Source: Chlamydia pecorum E58 (lineage in GTDB: Bacteria > Chlamydiota > Chlamydiia > Chlamydiales > Chlamydiaceae). Taken from it: 64,000 nucleotides of DNA. Each line of letters opens with the position of its first letter. Positions within the stretch are counted from its first letter, which is position 1. Below are positions 24,864-33,782 of the stretch, piece by piece. The stretch covers positions 868,001 to 932,000 of the forward strand of contig NC_015408.1 in NCBI RefSeq assembly GCF_000204135.1, written 5' to 3'. A program made the position numbers and the translations under genes. The notes below the pieces were generated by a model. That model ran no database searches and was not told the origin of the DNA. It saw only the letters and a list, made by a program, of their open reading frames with translations.

Positions 24864-25529
24864 TAGCGCCCTCTTTCTATAGCCTCCGAAAACTGTAATG
24901 GGTAGAGAAATAGCGACAACGCTTAGTTTTATTAGCAATGCGAGAAAAATTACCTCGTTAAGATGCGCTACAATCCCATACAAGCCAAGATAGGAAAACA
25001 TTACAGTATCGAGAATCTGAGTAATTGCTATTGTCATAGCGTTGCGAATCCCAAAGTACCGATATTTACATATTTTTTGTAACCAACTAAAAAGCCTTCC
25101 GTCTAATACCTGCACTGTCATCATGGTGACTAGGGAGGCCACGATTAAACGTAAAGTAGGAGAAAAAAGCGCAAGAAAGTGCTCTTGGCTAATATCATAT
25201 TTAGAGGGGATTAAAGCTAGGTGTAGCTGTGTCATAAGCAAAAACGCCATGGTAATAACCCAGGATCCCAACATGATCTCGTTAATGCTTTCCCGATCAT
25301 AAAGCTCTCGAGCATAGTTCAAGCTCGTCAACATCCCCACCATATAAACATCTGCGCTAGTCACTTCAAGTCCCCAGAGGCGCACTTGTTTTAGTACGAA
25401 AATGTTCATCACAATGGAAAGCAATGAAAGCCATCCCAAGAGCCAACTTCTTCCTCTAGAGGCGAAGAACATCCCAAAGAAGACACATAAGCTAATTTGT
25501 ATACAGAAAATAATCTCGTTAACATCCAT
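24834..25529 (-). CDS. yhhQ: YhhQ-type queuosine precursor transporter
   Basis: Member of the VUT/YhhQ (QPTR) family, which imports queuosine precursors. The ATG at 25529 (MDVNEIIFCIQISL) is chosen over an upstream TTG. The 231 residues have about six to seven transmembrane helices. Family motifs include SADVYMVGMLTSLNYARELYD near the second helix, the basic loop WLQKICKYRYFGIRNAMTIA and the helix TQILDTVMFSYLGLYG, where Q, D and F are typical. A nearby tgt on the same strand supports queuine uptake followed by direct insertion into tRNA. Confidence 0.85.
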   Translation of the reverse strand: MDVNEIIFCIQISLCVFFGMFFASRGRSWLLGWLSLLSIVMNIFVLKQVRLWGLEVTSADVYMVGMLTSLNYARELYDRESINEIMLGSWVITMAFLLMTQLHLALIPSKYDISQEHFLALFSPTLRLIVASLVTMMTVQVLDGRLFSWLQKICKYRYFGIRNAMTIAITQILDTVMFSYLGLYGIVAHLNEVIFLALLIKLSVVAISLPITVFGGYRKRALLNNHFAKFP

Positions 25530-25769
25530 AAGAAGCAATAATTTGCATAAGACTTTGCCCTCTTGCTCCTAAAAAGGCTTCTTAACTCCCTGTAACACTA
25601 ACTAGGGTATGTTAGCTAGAATAATAACACATATGCATAGGAGGGGAAAGAGCCTTTTATGAAAGCCATAAATTTTTAGAAGGGAAGAGCTTACATAAAG
25701 AAAATAAAAATCCTTAACAAATAAAAAATACAAATATTCGCTTTAGAGCTCCCTAACTCTGGGCAAACA

Positions 25770-26813
25770 TTAAGACCAAAATGCAGTAATCCCCCTTTTA
25801 TTTTCTATATAAGAGCCTATGACTCCAGCCTGTGCTAATCTGGACAAAACTACCTTTTGATTGCTACCCAAGATCACTTGCCATATTGTTGGTTTCCAAA
25901 GATCCTTGCTATCCTTGCAACTATAATTATAAGTATAATACTGCATAGTAGATTCTAATGCTTGGGTTTGGGGTTGCTCACTAACATTTTCAATAAGCAG
26001 GGAATTTAGATACAACATTAGAAGTTCTTTCAGCTTCTGACAATAATTTTTATCAAAGGTTGTTACAGATGTTTTCCAACTAGTTTGTCTTAACTTTAAA
26101 ACTGCTTCAAGCGCTTCAATAATAGTAGGAGGGTACTCCTTATTCTCTTTAATCTCATCCAAAGAGGTAATATGGTCTAGATTGAACACAAAGAGGATTT
26201 CTTCTGCGATCTTCTCAAGATCAAGAGTATAAGACAATTTTAGCTCTCCTGCTTGTGAAACCGACAAGCTAATTTTACGATATTCTTCTGGAACAAAGAG
26301 AAAGTTCAGAGGGGCCACTTCTAGAGCTTCTTGATGAAGCTTAGGATAAAGAAGCTTCAACATATTCCCATCAATATCAAAAGCTAGCTTGGGTTCTGCA
26401 GAGTAAGACACCCTGCGGCATTCCAAAGGAACTCTAAAGAATAATGGATGTGCTGCAGTAATAGCTTCCTGAACTACATAAGATTTTGAGAGGAGAAGCT
26501 GTTTATCTTGATAAGGAAGGTAGGGATCTAAAAAAAAAGCATTTTTAAGAAACCTGCCTAAACATACATGCAAAAGGTAGCGCACAATATAGGCAAGAAT
26601 CAACACTGGGATAAAGATAAAAGCAAGAATTTTTAAGATTCTAACGCATATGGAAGTTTTAGGGTAGTACGACAAACACACACGTACTCCCTCAGGGGAT
26701 CTCCCCAAAAATACCACCTTCTCTTCTCCAAGAGAAAGAAAAGAATCGAGTGCTTCGGAAACTCTCTCTAAGCGGGTTTTAGGATAATACTCAGAAAAAC
26801 CATAAGATTTCAT
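25770..26813 (-). CDS. Chlamydial hypothetical membrane protein (DUF648-like)
   Basis: A 347-residue protein of a Chlamydia-restricted type; I tentatively recognise the DUF648 family from the SYYPKTSICVRILKILAFIF entry into a hydrophobic segment followed by the IVRYLLHVCLGRF stretch. Residues about 58-85 form the hydrophobic hairpin or helix. The preceding 55 residues and the following 260 are soluble and contain no recognisable enzyme motif. The soluble part is rich in Leu/Glu helices. It has no close operon partner; 230-380 bp of AT-rich DNA lie on either side. A membrane or inclusion location is inference. Confidence 0.6.
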   Translation of the reverse strand: MKSYGFSEYYPKTRLERVSEALDSFLSLGEEKVVFLGRSPEGVRVCLSYYPKTSICVRILKILAFIFIPVLILAYIVRYLLHVCLGRFLKNAFFLDPYLPYQDKQLLLSKSYVVQEAITAAHPLFFRVPLECRRVSYSAEPKLAFDIDGNMLKLLYPKLHQEALEVAPLNFLFVPEEYRKISLSVSQAGELKLSYTLDLEKIAEEILFVFNLDHITSLDEIKENKEYPPTIIEALEAVLKLRQTSWKTSVTTFDKNYCQKLKELLMLYLNSLLIENVSEQPQTQALESTMQYYTYNYSCKDSKDLWKPTIWQVILGSNQKVVLSRLAQAGVIGSYIENKRGITAFWS

Positions 26814-27197
26814 ATGCCTCTGATTTTAAGAAATTTGCAAAAAAAAAGAAAAGCGCTTCCTAAAAAATGTATGTTAGAAAGAATAAAAACTGCTAATTGG
26901 GTGTGCCCTTCTGGTATTCACGCAATTCTGAATCTTTCTTAGGCAAAAATCCAAAGAACCTATTTAGGGAAGAGGGATGAGAACAGTAGGAAGGAGTACT
27001 ATTTGCTCTTCTTTTGAATTTTAAAAATCTCTCACAAAAGAAGAGATTTACTTAAGATATTGGAACTATTTTTAATAAAAACTAAAACTTACTTCAATAA
27101 TATGCTGGTATAGCCGCCTCTCTAAGAAAGTTTCCTTTGAAAATAACCAACAATACTTTTAGGTAAGAAGCGATCTATGTCTATGCTATAGAAAATC
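26814..27197. other. AT-rich intergenic region
   Basis: I see no coding frame, RNA or strong repeat here. It must hold the promoter of the leftward gene at 26813, but no convincing -35/-10 pair stands out. Confidence 0.4.
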
Positions 27198-27614
27198 CTA
27201 GTTCTTGGATTGCGGAAGACATAGATTCATCCCCTTCAAGATGATGTAGTGTAGAGGGGAGATCACCCAAATAGTTAGGAGGACAAATACTATCTGAAGA
27301 AGGATCAGTGTAATCAGGGCAACAAGGAATATTCCCCCTAATCCTACACTCTCAACAATGCCTATTAGAGTATGGCCAAAACATCTCACTTTGGAGTCTT
27401 GAGCATGGTTTGTAGACCACACACTATACAACCGTGAAAGCCCCAATATACTCCCTACTATAGGGAGAGAAGCCAGAGCCACCCTGAGCCAAGAAAAAGA
27501 TAACGCTGAGATAAGACCTGAGGATTGTCGCACAAAACCTAAACGCACTAGGGGATGACGAGAGCAATTCTGTATGACAAACTCGCAACTGTCTTTATAA
27601 CGACAACATAACAT
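27198..27614 (-). CDS. Small chlamydial membrane protein, possible Inc
   Basis: A 138-residue protein. The N-terminal 40 residues are Cys/Arg/Ser-rich (MLCCRYKDSCEFVIQNCSRH). A short hydrophobic piece (ALASLPIVGSILGLSRLYSV) is followed by a long hydrophobic hairpin at about 90-125 (VGLGGIFLVALITLILLQIV, then FVLLTIWVISPLHY). The layout and the GSxxGLxRLY and GIVESVGLGGIF segments resemble the gene at 24381 (GSIRILEAI, GVIELLGLGILLF). Together they look like two diverged members of one family. Function unknown. Confidence 0.6.
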   Translation of the reverse strand: MLCCRYKDSCEFVIQNCSRHPLVRLGFVRQSSGLISALSFSWLRVALASLPIVGSILGLSRLYSVWSTNHAQDSKVRCFGHTLIGIVESVGLGGIFLVALITLILLQIVFVLLTIWVISPLHYIILKGMNLCLPQSKN

Positions 27615-27734
27615 AAGGAAATCTTATTTATTTTTAAGAAGAACTAAAGAATCAAGAATAACATTTTATTAAAACTAAAAATAAACTAGCCACAAAAAAC
27701 GATCACATTCTTTTTTAAAAAAATTAATAAAAAG

Positions 27735-27775
27735 AGAGAAAAATAGAAATACCCCCTCGGGAACCTTGGGGGTAT
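27735..27775 (-). terminator. Terminator of the lipoprotein gene
   Basis: On the minus strand, ATACCCCC (27775-27768) pairs with GGGGGTAT (27756-27749), followed by TTCTATTTTTC. It lies about 30 bp after the lipoprotein stop codon. Confidence 0.7.
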
Positions 27776-27805
27776 TAGAATAAAAAATATGGAGGATTTT
27801 ATTTT

Positions 27806-28591
27806 TTAAGATCGAGCTTCAGCGACAACTTCCCTAGCTTCTACATTTTGAGAATTTGAGGGTAAAAGTGTTGTGATGCTATTGCCATTTGCAGCAAAAG
27901 TTGTATCTAAGTAAGAAGAGGCAAATTCTGCACCATAGCCTGCAGTTTCCACGGCTTGCCAGATAGCATTAAAGCGGTCACCTAAAGGTAGAGCATCTGC
28001 ACCTGTATGGAACCGAGCCTCACGAACGGAGAACATGTAGGCAACAGTGAACCTGTCTCCGCTGACATCAGAAACAATAACGGGAACTAGGTCGTGGCAC
28101 TCGCTATAGATAGAGCACAAAGTATTAAATGTTTCTTGATTGACATTACAACACACACCGGAGAAAAAGATGCCGCTGCCTTCTTCAAGAGTGACAACTT
28201 CCGCATTGATATCTGCAAGTTTTGCTTTGTCTCCAGAAACATTAAAGTTAAAACTACGACGACAGCCTAAAACGTTTACAGGAATACTCCATAAAGCAGA
28301 CTGTGAAAGTGTTTCCCGAAAAACTTCTGGGTTCATCAATTCGTTATACATCACAACAAAAAGAGAATTGAGTGGAGAAGGGGAAACTGCAGCAGCAATC
28401 CTCTCCCAAACGGCATCAGGATGTTTAAGAGCACCATGGTCAAATTTTGGCAATGCAGCTTCGGCTTCTCTAGCCTCAGAATAATCTTTAGTAAAGACGT
28501 CATGTCTGCATCCTGCTAAAACAAGCGATACGCACGCAAAAGCCAAAATGCTAACTCTTTTTATAAAATTAAGTGAGCTTGATGTTTTCAT
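27806..28591 (-). CDS. Putative lipoprotein of unknown function
   Basis: A 261-residue protein with a lipoprotein signal peptide: KRVSILAFACVSLVLAGC, in which LAGC is a good lipobox with the lipidated cysteine at about residue 28. The mature protein has four further cysteines clustered in the middle (LGCRRSFNF, FFSGVCCNV, LCSIYSECHD), which could form disulfides. Residues about 35-60 are rich in Ala/Glu. No enzyme motif is recognised. A terminator follows. LolDE and DsbAB, also encoded in this window, would be needed for its sorting and folding. Codon and base use look like the neighbours. Confidence 0.75.
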   Translation of the reverse strand: MKTSSSLNFIKRVSILAFACVSLVLAGCRHDVFTKDYSEAREAEAALPKFDHGALKHPDAVWERIAAAVSPSPLNSLFVVMYNELMNPEVFRETLSQSALWSIPVNVLGCRRSFNFNVSGDKAKLADINAEVVTLEEGSGIFFSGVCCNVNQETFNTLCSIYSECHDLVPVIVSDVSGDRFTVAYMFSVREARFHTGADALPLGDRFNAIWQAVETAGYGAEFASSYLDTTFAANGNSITTLLPSNSQNVEAREVVAEARS

Positions 28592-28862
28592 ATTTCACTC
28601 TCTTTACACTATCTTAAACAAAAACGAAGCTAGACTAGCAGCACGAATCTTTGTTTACGATAAAAAAAATTATATAAAAAAAGAACCAGGAGCAGGGGAA
28701 AATAAGCGATATTAAAAAATAAAGAGAACTAGGATGGATAGATTTGTAAATTCTTCCTATCTCTAAAAATCTTTCCTCTACTAGCGCTGTTATAAAGCGA
28801 GGTAAAAGACCTTTTCTATAGAAATTCTAGAAGGGCCATAGACTTTACAAACTCTATTTATC

Positions 28863-29264
28863 TTAGAGTTCGCTAACTTGTATTACCTCTATACTGCGCA
28901 ATCTCTCAAGCTCTTTTTGCAAAGATTGGGCCTCTTTTTCCGTTGCTGCAAGCTGTTTCCTTAGGATTCCTACAAGACTGGAATTTACAGAGCTCACTAC
29001 AAAATAAGCACCTAGACCAATAAATAAAATTCCAAGAATCACCAACACTGAAGCCACAGCAATGATGGGAACATTTAGCATACTTAATCCACTAAGAAGG
29101 AACAGAATAACAAAACTTGATATGATCGTTCCCAAGCCTAAAGTAAAAACCATAATATCTATAAACAAACGATAAGAGGTCATGCGCTCTATTTTCAGCT
29201 CATTATAAGGCAAAGATGTTTGAGTCCCCACTGATATTGGGGAAAGTTCCACTGAAACAGTCAT
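28863..29264 (-). CDS. Small IncA-like protein: bilobed hydrophobic domain plus coiled coil
   Basis: A 133-residue protein with a soluble 30-residue N-terminus. Two long hydrophobic helices lie close together (IDIMVFTLGLGTIISSFVIL and VPIIAVASVLVILGILFIGL). The C-terminal 40-residue helix has heptad spacing (LRKQLAATEKEAQSLQKELE). This is the short version of the IncA plan, in which the coiled coil faces the host cytosol. I cannot name an orthologue. The gene is divergent from guaB and shares its upstream region. Confidence 0.65.
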   Translation of the reverse strand: MTVSVELSPISVGTQTSLPYNELKIERMTSYRLFIDIMVFTLGLGTIISSFVILFLLSGLSMLNVPIIAVASVLVILGILFIGLGAYFVVSSVNSSLVGILRKQLAATEKEAQSLQKELERLRSIEVIQVSEL

Positions 29265-29398
29265 GTTTTCATATCCTAGTGAGTTTTCACAAACAAAATA
29301 TGTTAAAAAAATTTTTAATTTTCAAGATGTGCATGGAATTCTTTCCTAGAAACCTCTTGGAAGGCATTTCTATTAAAACATAAATGACTCACAGGCAC

Positions 29399-29426
29399 TT
29401 GACAATATTCATTAAAATCTTAAAAC
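29399..29426 (+). promoter_or_regulatory. Probable promoter of guaB-guaA-add
   Basis: A consensus TTGACA (29399-29404), a 16-bp spacer and TAAAAC (29421-29426) precede the guaB ATG by about 30 bp. An AAGGA ribosome-binding site lies before the ATG. No purine-repressor operator was recognised. Confidence 0.55.
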
Positions 29427-29455
29427 TTATTTTCTTTTGATCGCAAAAGGAACAA

Positions 29456-30523
29456 ATGGAAGAGGCGTTAACCTTTGATGATGTTCTTCTTCTCCCACAA
29501 TACTCTGAAGTTCTTCCTTCAGACGTCTGTATAGAAACGAGACTGTCTTCCTCTTTATCTTTGTCTATCCCTATCCTCTCAGCTGCCATGGATTCTGTGA
29601 CAGAGCTTCCTATGGCTTTAGCTATGGCTCAGCTAGGAGGAATGGGTGTTGTGCATAAAAACCTCTCCAAAGATGCTCAAAGCCTCTGTGTACAAGAATT
29701 CAGAAAGTGCACTGGGAAGGAAATGCCTATCGCAGCTGCGATAGGCATAGGGAATCCAGGAATAGAAAGAGCTCAGGCGCTGGTAGAAGCTGGAGTTCAA
29801 GCTTTAGTCATAGATACCGCTCATGCGCACTCTAAATCTGTACTACAGACTGCTATACAGATAAAGTCTCTCTTCCCTGCAACAACATTAATTGCTGGAA
29901 ATATCGTCACAGGAGAGGCTGCAAAGCAGTTAGCAGATGTTGGTGTAGATGCTGTTAAAGTGGGGATTGGGCCAGGCTCTATTTGCACCACTAGAATTGT
30001 ATCTGGAGTGGGCTGTCCCCAAATTACTGCGATCCTTTCAGTATCTCAAGCTCTTCAAGGTTCTTCTGTTTCCCTTATTGCAGATGGAGGGATGCGCTAT
30101 TCTGGGGATATTGTCAAAGCCTTAGCTGCAGGGGCAGATTGTGTCATGCTTGGAGGGATGCTTGCTGGAACAAAAGAAGCTCCAGGGGAGATAGTATATA
30201 TCGAAGAGCAAGCTTATAAAAAGTATCGAGGGATGGGTTCTATAGGAGCAATGAAGCAAGGTAGCGCAGATCGCTATTTTCAAAAGCAGGAGCAGAAAAA
30301 GTTTATTCCGGAAGGCGTCGAAGGGTTTGTTCCTTTTAAAGGCTCTGTTAAAGATGTGCTCTTTCATATCCTCGGGGGGCTGCGTTCAGGAATGGGATAT
30401 TTAGGGGCAAAGACACTTAAAGAACTTAAGAAAAACACCACTTTCATAAAGCTCTCACAAGCAGGAAGAGCTGAAAGCCATGTACACAATCTTTACCATG
30501 TGCAACGCTCCCCGAATTATTAA
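29456..30523 (+). CDS. guaB: Inosine-5'-monophosphate dehydrogenase without CBS domains
   Basis: Oxidises IMP to XMP, the committed step to GMP. Only 355 residues are present, against about 490 in most bacteria, because the CBS pair is missing: the barrel runs straight from [20 protein letters not shown] into [13 protein letters not shown]. The catalytic loop is intact, with C177 in GPGSICTTR, and so are the [20 protein letters not shown] phosphate-binding motif, the flap ([10 protein letters not shown]) and the [14 protein letters not shown] end. CBS-free IMPDHs are known (for example in Borrelia) and are active. The gene opens the guaB-guaA-add cluster and is followed by guaA after 20 bp. 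Confidence 0.95.
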   Translation: MEEALTFDDVLLLPQYSEVLPSDVCIETRLSSSLSLSIPILSAAMDSVTELPMALAMAQLGGMGVVHKNLSKDAQSLCVQEFRKCTGKEMPIAAAIGIGNPGIERAQALVEAGVQALVIDTAHAHSKSVLQTAIQIKSLFPATTLIAGNIVTGEAAKQLADVGVDAVKVGIGPGSICTTRIVSGVGCPQITAILSVSQALQGSSVSLIADGGMRYSGDIVKALAAGADCVMLGGMLAGTKEAPGEIVYIEEQAYKKYRGMGSIGAMKQGSADRYFQKQEQKKFIPEGVEGFVPFKGSVKDVLFHILGGLRSGMGYLGAKTLKELKKNTTFIKLSQAGRAESHVHNLYHVQRSPNY

Positions 30524-30543
30524 TCTTTACCCAGGAAGGGCAT

Positions 30544-32085
30544 ATGAGCACTATAGTCATTCTTGACTTTGGATCTCAGTATACGCAACTTCTTGCGAAA
30601 CGCATTCGTCAGCTTTCCACGTACTGTGAAGTTCTCCCTTGGGATGTTTCTTGGGAAACTCTACGCTCTCTTTCTCCCTTAGGAATTATTTTTTCTGGGG
30701 GGCCTCATTCGGTGTTTCACGAAAACTCTCCTAAGGTACCCTGGGAAATTTATGAGAGCTCCATTCCTATTTTGGGAATTTGCTATGGGATGCAGCTTAT
30801 CTCCAAAGACTTTGGCAGCGAAGTGTATCAAGGGAATCGAGAATTTGGCTATACACCAATTACTCTTATGGCTAGCGAGCTTTTCAAAGATATTGTCTTG
30901 GAAGAGAAAGATTTTGTTACTGAAATCCGCATGAGCCATAGCGATTACGTAGCAAAGATTCCAGAAAACTTTAAGCTTATTGCCAGCACACCTACCTGTC
31001 CGATTGCTGCGATAGAGCACATGCAGAAAAAAATTTTCTGTGTACAATTTCATCCTGAGGTTTCTGACACGACTCCTGTAGGGGAGAAGATCCTAAAAAC
31101 TTTTGTGCAACGTATTTGCCAAGCTCCAAGCACCTGGAATCCCCAAGCTATTCAGGAGAGTCTCATTCGCGATATCCAAGAGAAAGTTGAGGAAAATGAA
31201 CGTGTTCTTCTAGGCCTTTCTGGAGGAGTAGACTCTACGATAACTGCTGCACTCCTTCATAAAGCGCTTGGGGAACGTGTAATTTGTGTGCTTGTAGATA
31301 CAGGATTCCTTCGAGAAAACGAAGTAGAAGAAATTGCCTCGCAATGTGCCTTTCTTAAAGAGAACTTGCTTATTGAGAATGCCTCTGAACTTTTCTATAG
31401 CAAACTTAAAGGCATCCATGATCCCGAGGAGAAAAGAAAACTTCTTGGACAGACCTTTATTGAAGTATTTGAAAGCATAGCCAAGAACCTCGATATTCAT
31501 TGGCTAGCTCAAGGTACAATTTATTCTGATGTCATTGAATCCGCACATTCTGGGAACTCCTCGCAAGTGATCAAGTCCCATCACAATGTTGGAGGCCTCC
31601 CTGAACATCTCCATCTTAAGCTTTTAGAACCCTTGCGCTATCTATTTAAGGATGAAGTTCGTACATTGGGAAGATCGCTATCTTTATCTTCACAGCTTAT
31701 AGATCGTCATCCTTTCCCAGGGCCGGGTCTCGCGATTCGCGTTTTAGGGGAAGTCCTTCCTGAGTACCTTCCCATTCTTCGTAAAGCAGATAAGATTTTC
31801 CTTGAGGAGCTAGATGCTCAGGGGTTACTTACCTCTATAAATCAAGCTTTCGCAGTGTTCCTCCCTGTAAAATCTGTTGCAGTTAAGGGAGACTGCAGAA
31901 GCTATGGATATACTATTGCCTTAAGAGCAATAGAATCCACAGATTTTATGACCTGCCGTTGGGCTCATCTCCCTTATGAATTTTTACATCGCTGTTCTTC
32001 TCGTATCATTAACGAGATCCCAGAAGTTAGTCGTGTTGTTTATGATATTTCTGATAAACCCCCTGCAACTATTGAGTGGGAATAA
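30544..32085 (+). CDS. guaA: GMP synthase (glutamine-hydrolysing)
   Basis: Converts XMP, ATP and glutamine to GMP. The 513 residues have an N-terminal class I amidotransferase domain with nucleophile C80 in [10 protein letters not shown] and the His-Glu pair in [10 protein letters not shown]. The ATP-pyrophosphatase domain has the PP-loop [20 protein letters not shown]. The dimerisation domain has [16 protein letters not shown] and ends [13 protein letters not shown], the canonical C-terminus. The start ATG follows an AGGAAGG ribosome-binding site. It overlaps the annotated start of add by 10 bp. Chlamydiae are generally purine auxotrophs and most lack this gene, so it is accessory cargo of certain species. 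Confidence 0.97.
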   Translation: MSTIVILDFGSQYTQLLAKRIRQLSTYCEVLPWDVSWETLRSLSPLGIIFSGGPHSVFHENSPKVPWEIYESSIPILGICYGMQLISKDFGSEVYQGNREFGYTPITLMASELFKDIVLEEKDFVTEIRMSHSDYVAKIPENFKLIASTPTCPIAAIEHMQKKIFCVQFHPEVSDTTPVGEKILKTFVQRICQAPSTWNPQAIQESLIRDIQEKVEENERVLLGLSGGVDSTITAALLHKALGERVICVLVDTGFLRENEVEEIASQCAFLKENLLIENASELFYSKLKGIHDPEEKRKLLGQTFIEVFESIAKNLDIHWLAQGTIYSDVIESAHSGNSSQVIKSHHNVGGLPEHLHLKLLEPLRYLFKDEVRTLGRSLSLSSQLIDRHPFPGPGLAIRVLGEVLPEYLPILRKADKIFLEELDAQGLLTSINQAFAVFLPVKSVAVKGDCRSYGYTIALRAIESTDFMTCRWAHLPYEFLHRCSSRIINEIPEVSRVVYDISDKPPATIEWE

Positions 32086-33461
32086 CTGTGTATACTGTAA
32101 GGCTTTCTAAGTTGCTTCTTGAAATTAAGGAAGCTCTTTTTCAAATTCAAGGGCTTCCTTGTACAGAAACTCTTATCCGAAATCTTCCTAAAGCAGATAT
32201 CCATGTACATCTTCCTGGGACAATCTCCCCACAAACCGCCTGGCATCTTGGAGAGCGCCATGGCTTCCTATCCTGGAAACATTCTTGTTGGGAAGACTCT
32301 CGCCTCCTCTCCCCACATAACCCCCACAAAAAATACTCCGAAATCTTTGTCAACTTCGAAGAACTCCGCTACGACAGCCATCCAGACCTAAGACTTTTGC
32401 GCTACCACATAGTCCCCCAAGACTTTAGTAGTTTCGATCGTATCATGGCTACAGTCCAAGGGCATAGATTCCCACCTGGAGGGATTCAAACTAAAGAAGA
32501 CATTTCTCTGATCTTGCAAGCATATCTACACCACTGTCTTGAAGACAATATCTTCTATACTGAAGTCCAACAAAATATCCGTCTTGCCCATACTATCTAT
32601 CCTCATCTCCCTCCTCACAAGGCCCGTGAAAGCTTCTATCAACTCCTAGCACACTTCCAACAGCTCTTTTCACAATACGGTATCATTTTACATTTCCTTA
32701 ATTGCTTCAATAAAACCCAAGTTTCTGGACTTTCGACAACCTCTCAGGAACGTGCTATAGAAGCTGCTCTATGGCTTAAAGAAACCCAAGAGTCTTTCCC
32801 TGGTCTTTTTGTAGGTTTACAATCTGCAGGGCTAGAGTCTTGTCCCGGAGCCTCTCCATCTCTTCTTTCTCAGGGGTACTACCTCGCTTACGAACATGGC
32901 TTTGGCTGTGAGGCTCATGCAGGGGAGGGGATTGGCTTTCAGTATCTTCACGACACTCTCCATGAGCTTCCCGTGCAACGCATTGCGCATGGATTTCAAG
33001 CAATAGAAAACCTCAGCACTATCCAAGCCATTAAAGAATCTCAAATTACCTTGGTAATGTCTCCGGTAATTAACCTTATCTTAGGAGCAAGGATTTACCA
33101 CTATCACAACAAGCAAAAAGTTGGAAAGACTTTCATCCATAACCTCGATGCGCATCCTATTTTCCATCTCTTTCGTGACTATGGGCTAAACGTTGCTCTA
33201 AGCTCTGATAATCCCCATATGGGAGGAGTCTCCCTATGTACTGCAATGCTGTTGCTTGCAGGCATACAGCCTGTAAATATAAACCCTTTATCAATACAAG
33301 CTGCACAAGCATCTCCTCTACAACTTCACGAGCTCATTACCCTTATGATACACGCTATAACTTCAGCTTTTGCCTCTGAGGACATCAAGCTTCAGTTTTT
33401 AACCAGACTTAAAGAGTTTATCTCTGAGCTCATAGTTTCCTCTAAATTTTCCTTAAGATAA
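32076..33461 (+). CDS. add: Adenosine deaminase
   Basis: Deaminates adenosine (or possibly AMP-derived substrates) to inosine, feeding the IMP-to-GMP branch with guaB and guaA. The 461 residues are longer than E. coli Add (about 330). Zinc-binding and catalytic motifs are visible: [14 protein letters not shown] (HxH), [11 protein letters not shown] with the catalytic Glu region, [10 protein letters not shown], and [13 protein letters not shown] with the Asp pair. An extra stretch at about 110-190 (covering [15 protein letters not shown]) resembles ADA-like proteins. The start is a GTG at 32076 inside guaA; a second GTG at 32088 just after the guaA stop is an alternative. It forms one operon with guaBA. 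Confidence 0.9.
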   Translation: MGITVYTVRLSKLLLEIKEALFQIQGLPCTETLIRNLPKADIHVHLPGTISPQTAWHLGERHGFLSWKHSCWEDSRLLSPHNPHKKYSEIFVNFEELRYDSHPDLRLLRYHIVPQDFSSFDRIMATVQGHRFPPGGIQTKEDISLILQAYLHHCLEDNIFYTEVQQNIRLAHTIYPHLPPHKARESFYQLLAHFQQLFSQYGIILHFLNCFNKTQVSGLSTTSQERAIEAALWLKETQESFPGLFVGLQSAGLESCPGASPSLLSQGYYLAYEHGFGCEAHAGEGIGFQYLHDTLHELPVQRIAHGFQAIENLSTIQAIKESQITLVMSPVINLILGARIYHYHNKQKVGKTFIHNLDAHPIFHLFRDYGLNVALSSDNPHMGGVSLCTAMLLLAGIQPVNINPLSIQAAQASPLQLHELITLMIHAITSAFASEDIKLQFLTRLKEFISELIVSSKFSLR

Positions 33462-33782
33462 GCCAATATCTTCTTCTTAAACAGAGTGTGTTTCCACTTT
33501 CTCTAAAGACTTTCTCTAGATTGATAAGAAAAGAGCATAAGTTACATCTCTATGCCTTTGTTTATTGTGAAATACATATCTTGAAGGCAACATATTTATC
33601 GAATTGCCACAAAATTCTCACAACTTAATTTTTTATTTATTGGAAAGAGACGAGCACAACACTTTGCAAACAACTTTATGCTCCAGGACTCGCAGAGGGA
33701 TGCACTTGCAAAAAAAAACCTCCCCAGGAAACGGTAAAAGACCACTGTTTTCTGGGGAGGGGAGTGCTAAAATATTTTCTTC
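33462..33782. other. Intergenic region between add and the MACPF gene
   Basis: The region lies between two convergent genes and holds no convincing gene. The frame at 33604-33855 reads across the MACPF terminator and has no family features. The terminator of the MACPF gene occupies its right end. Confidence 0.5.
33710..33760 (-). terminator. Strong terminator of the MACPF gene
   Basis: On the minus strand, CCTCCCCAG (33760-33752) pairs with CTGGGGAGG after an inner loop that contains more pairing, and nine T residues follow (33718-33710). It is 23 bp after the MACPF stop codon. Confidence 0.85.
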
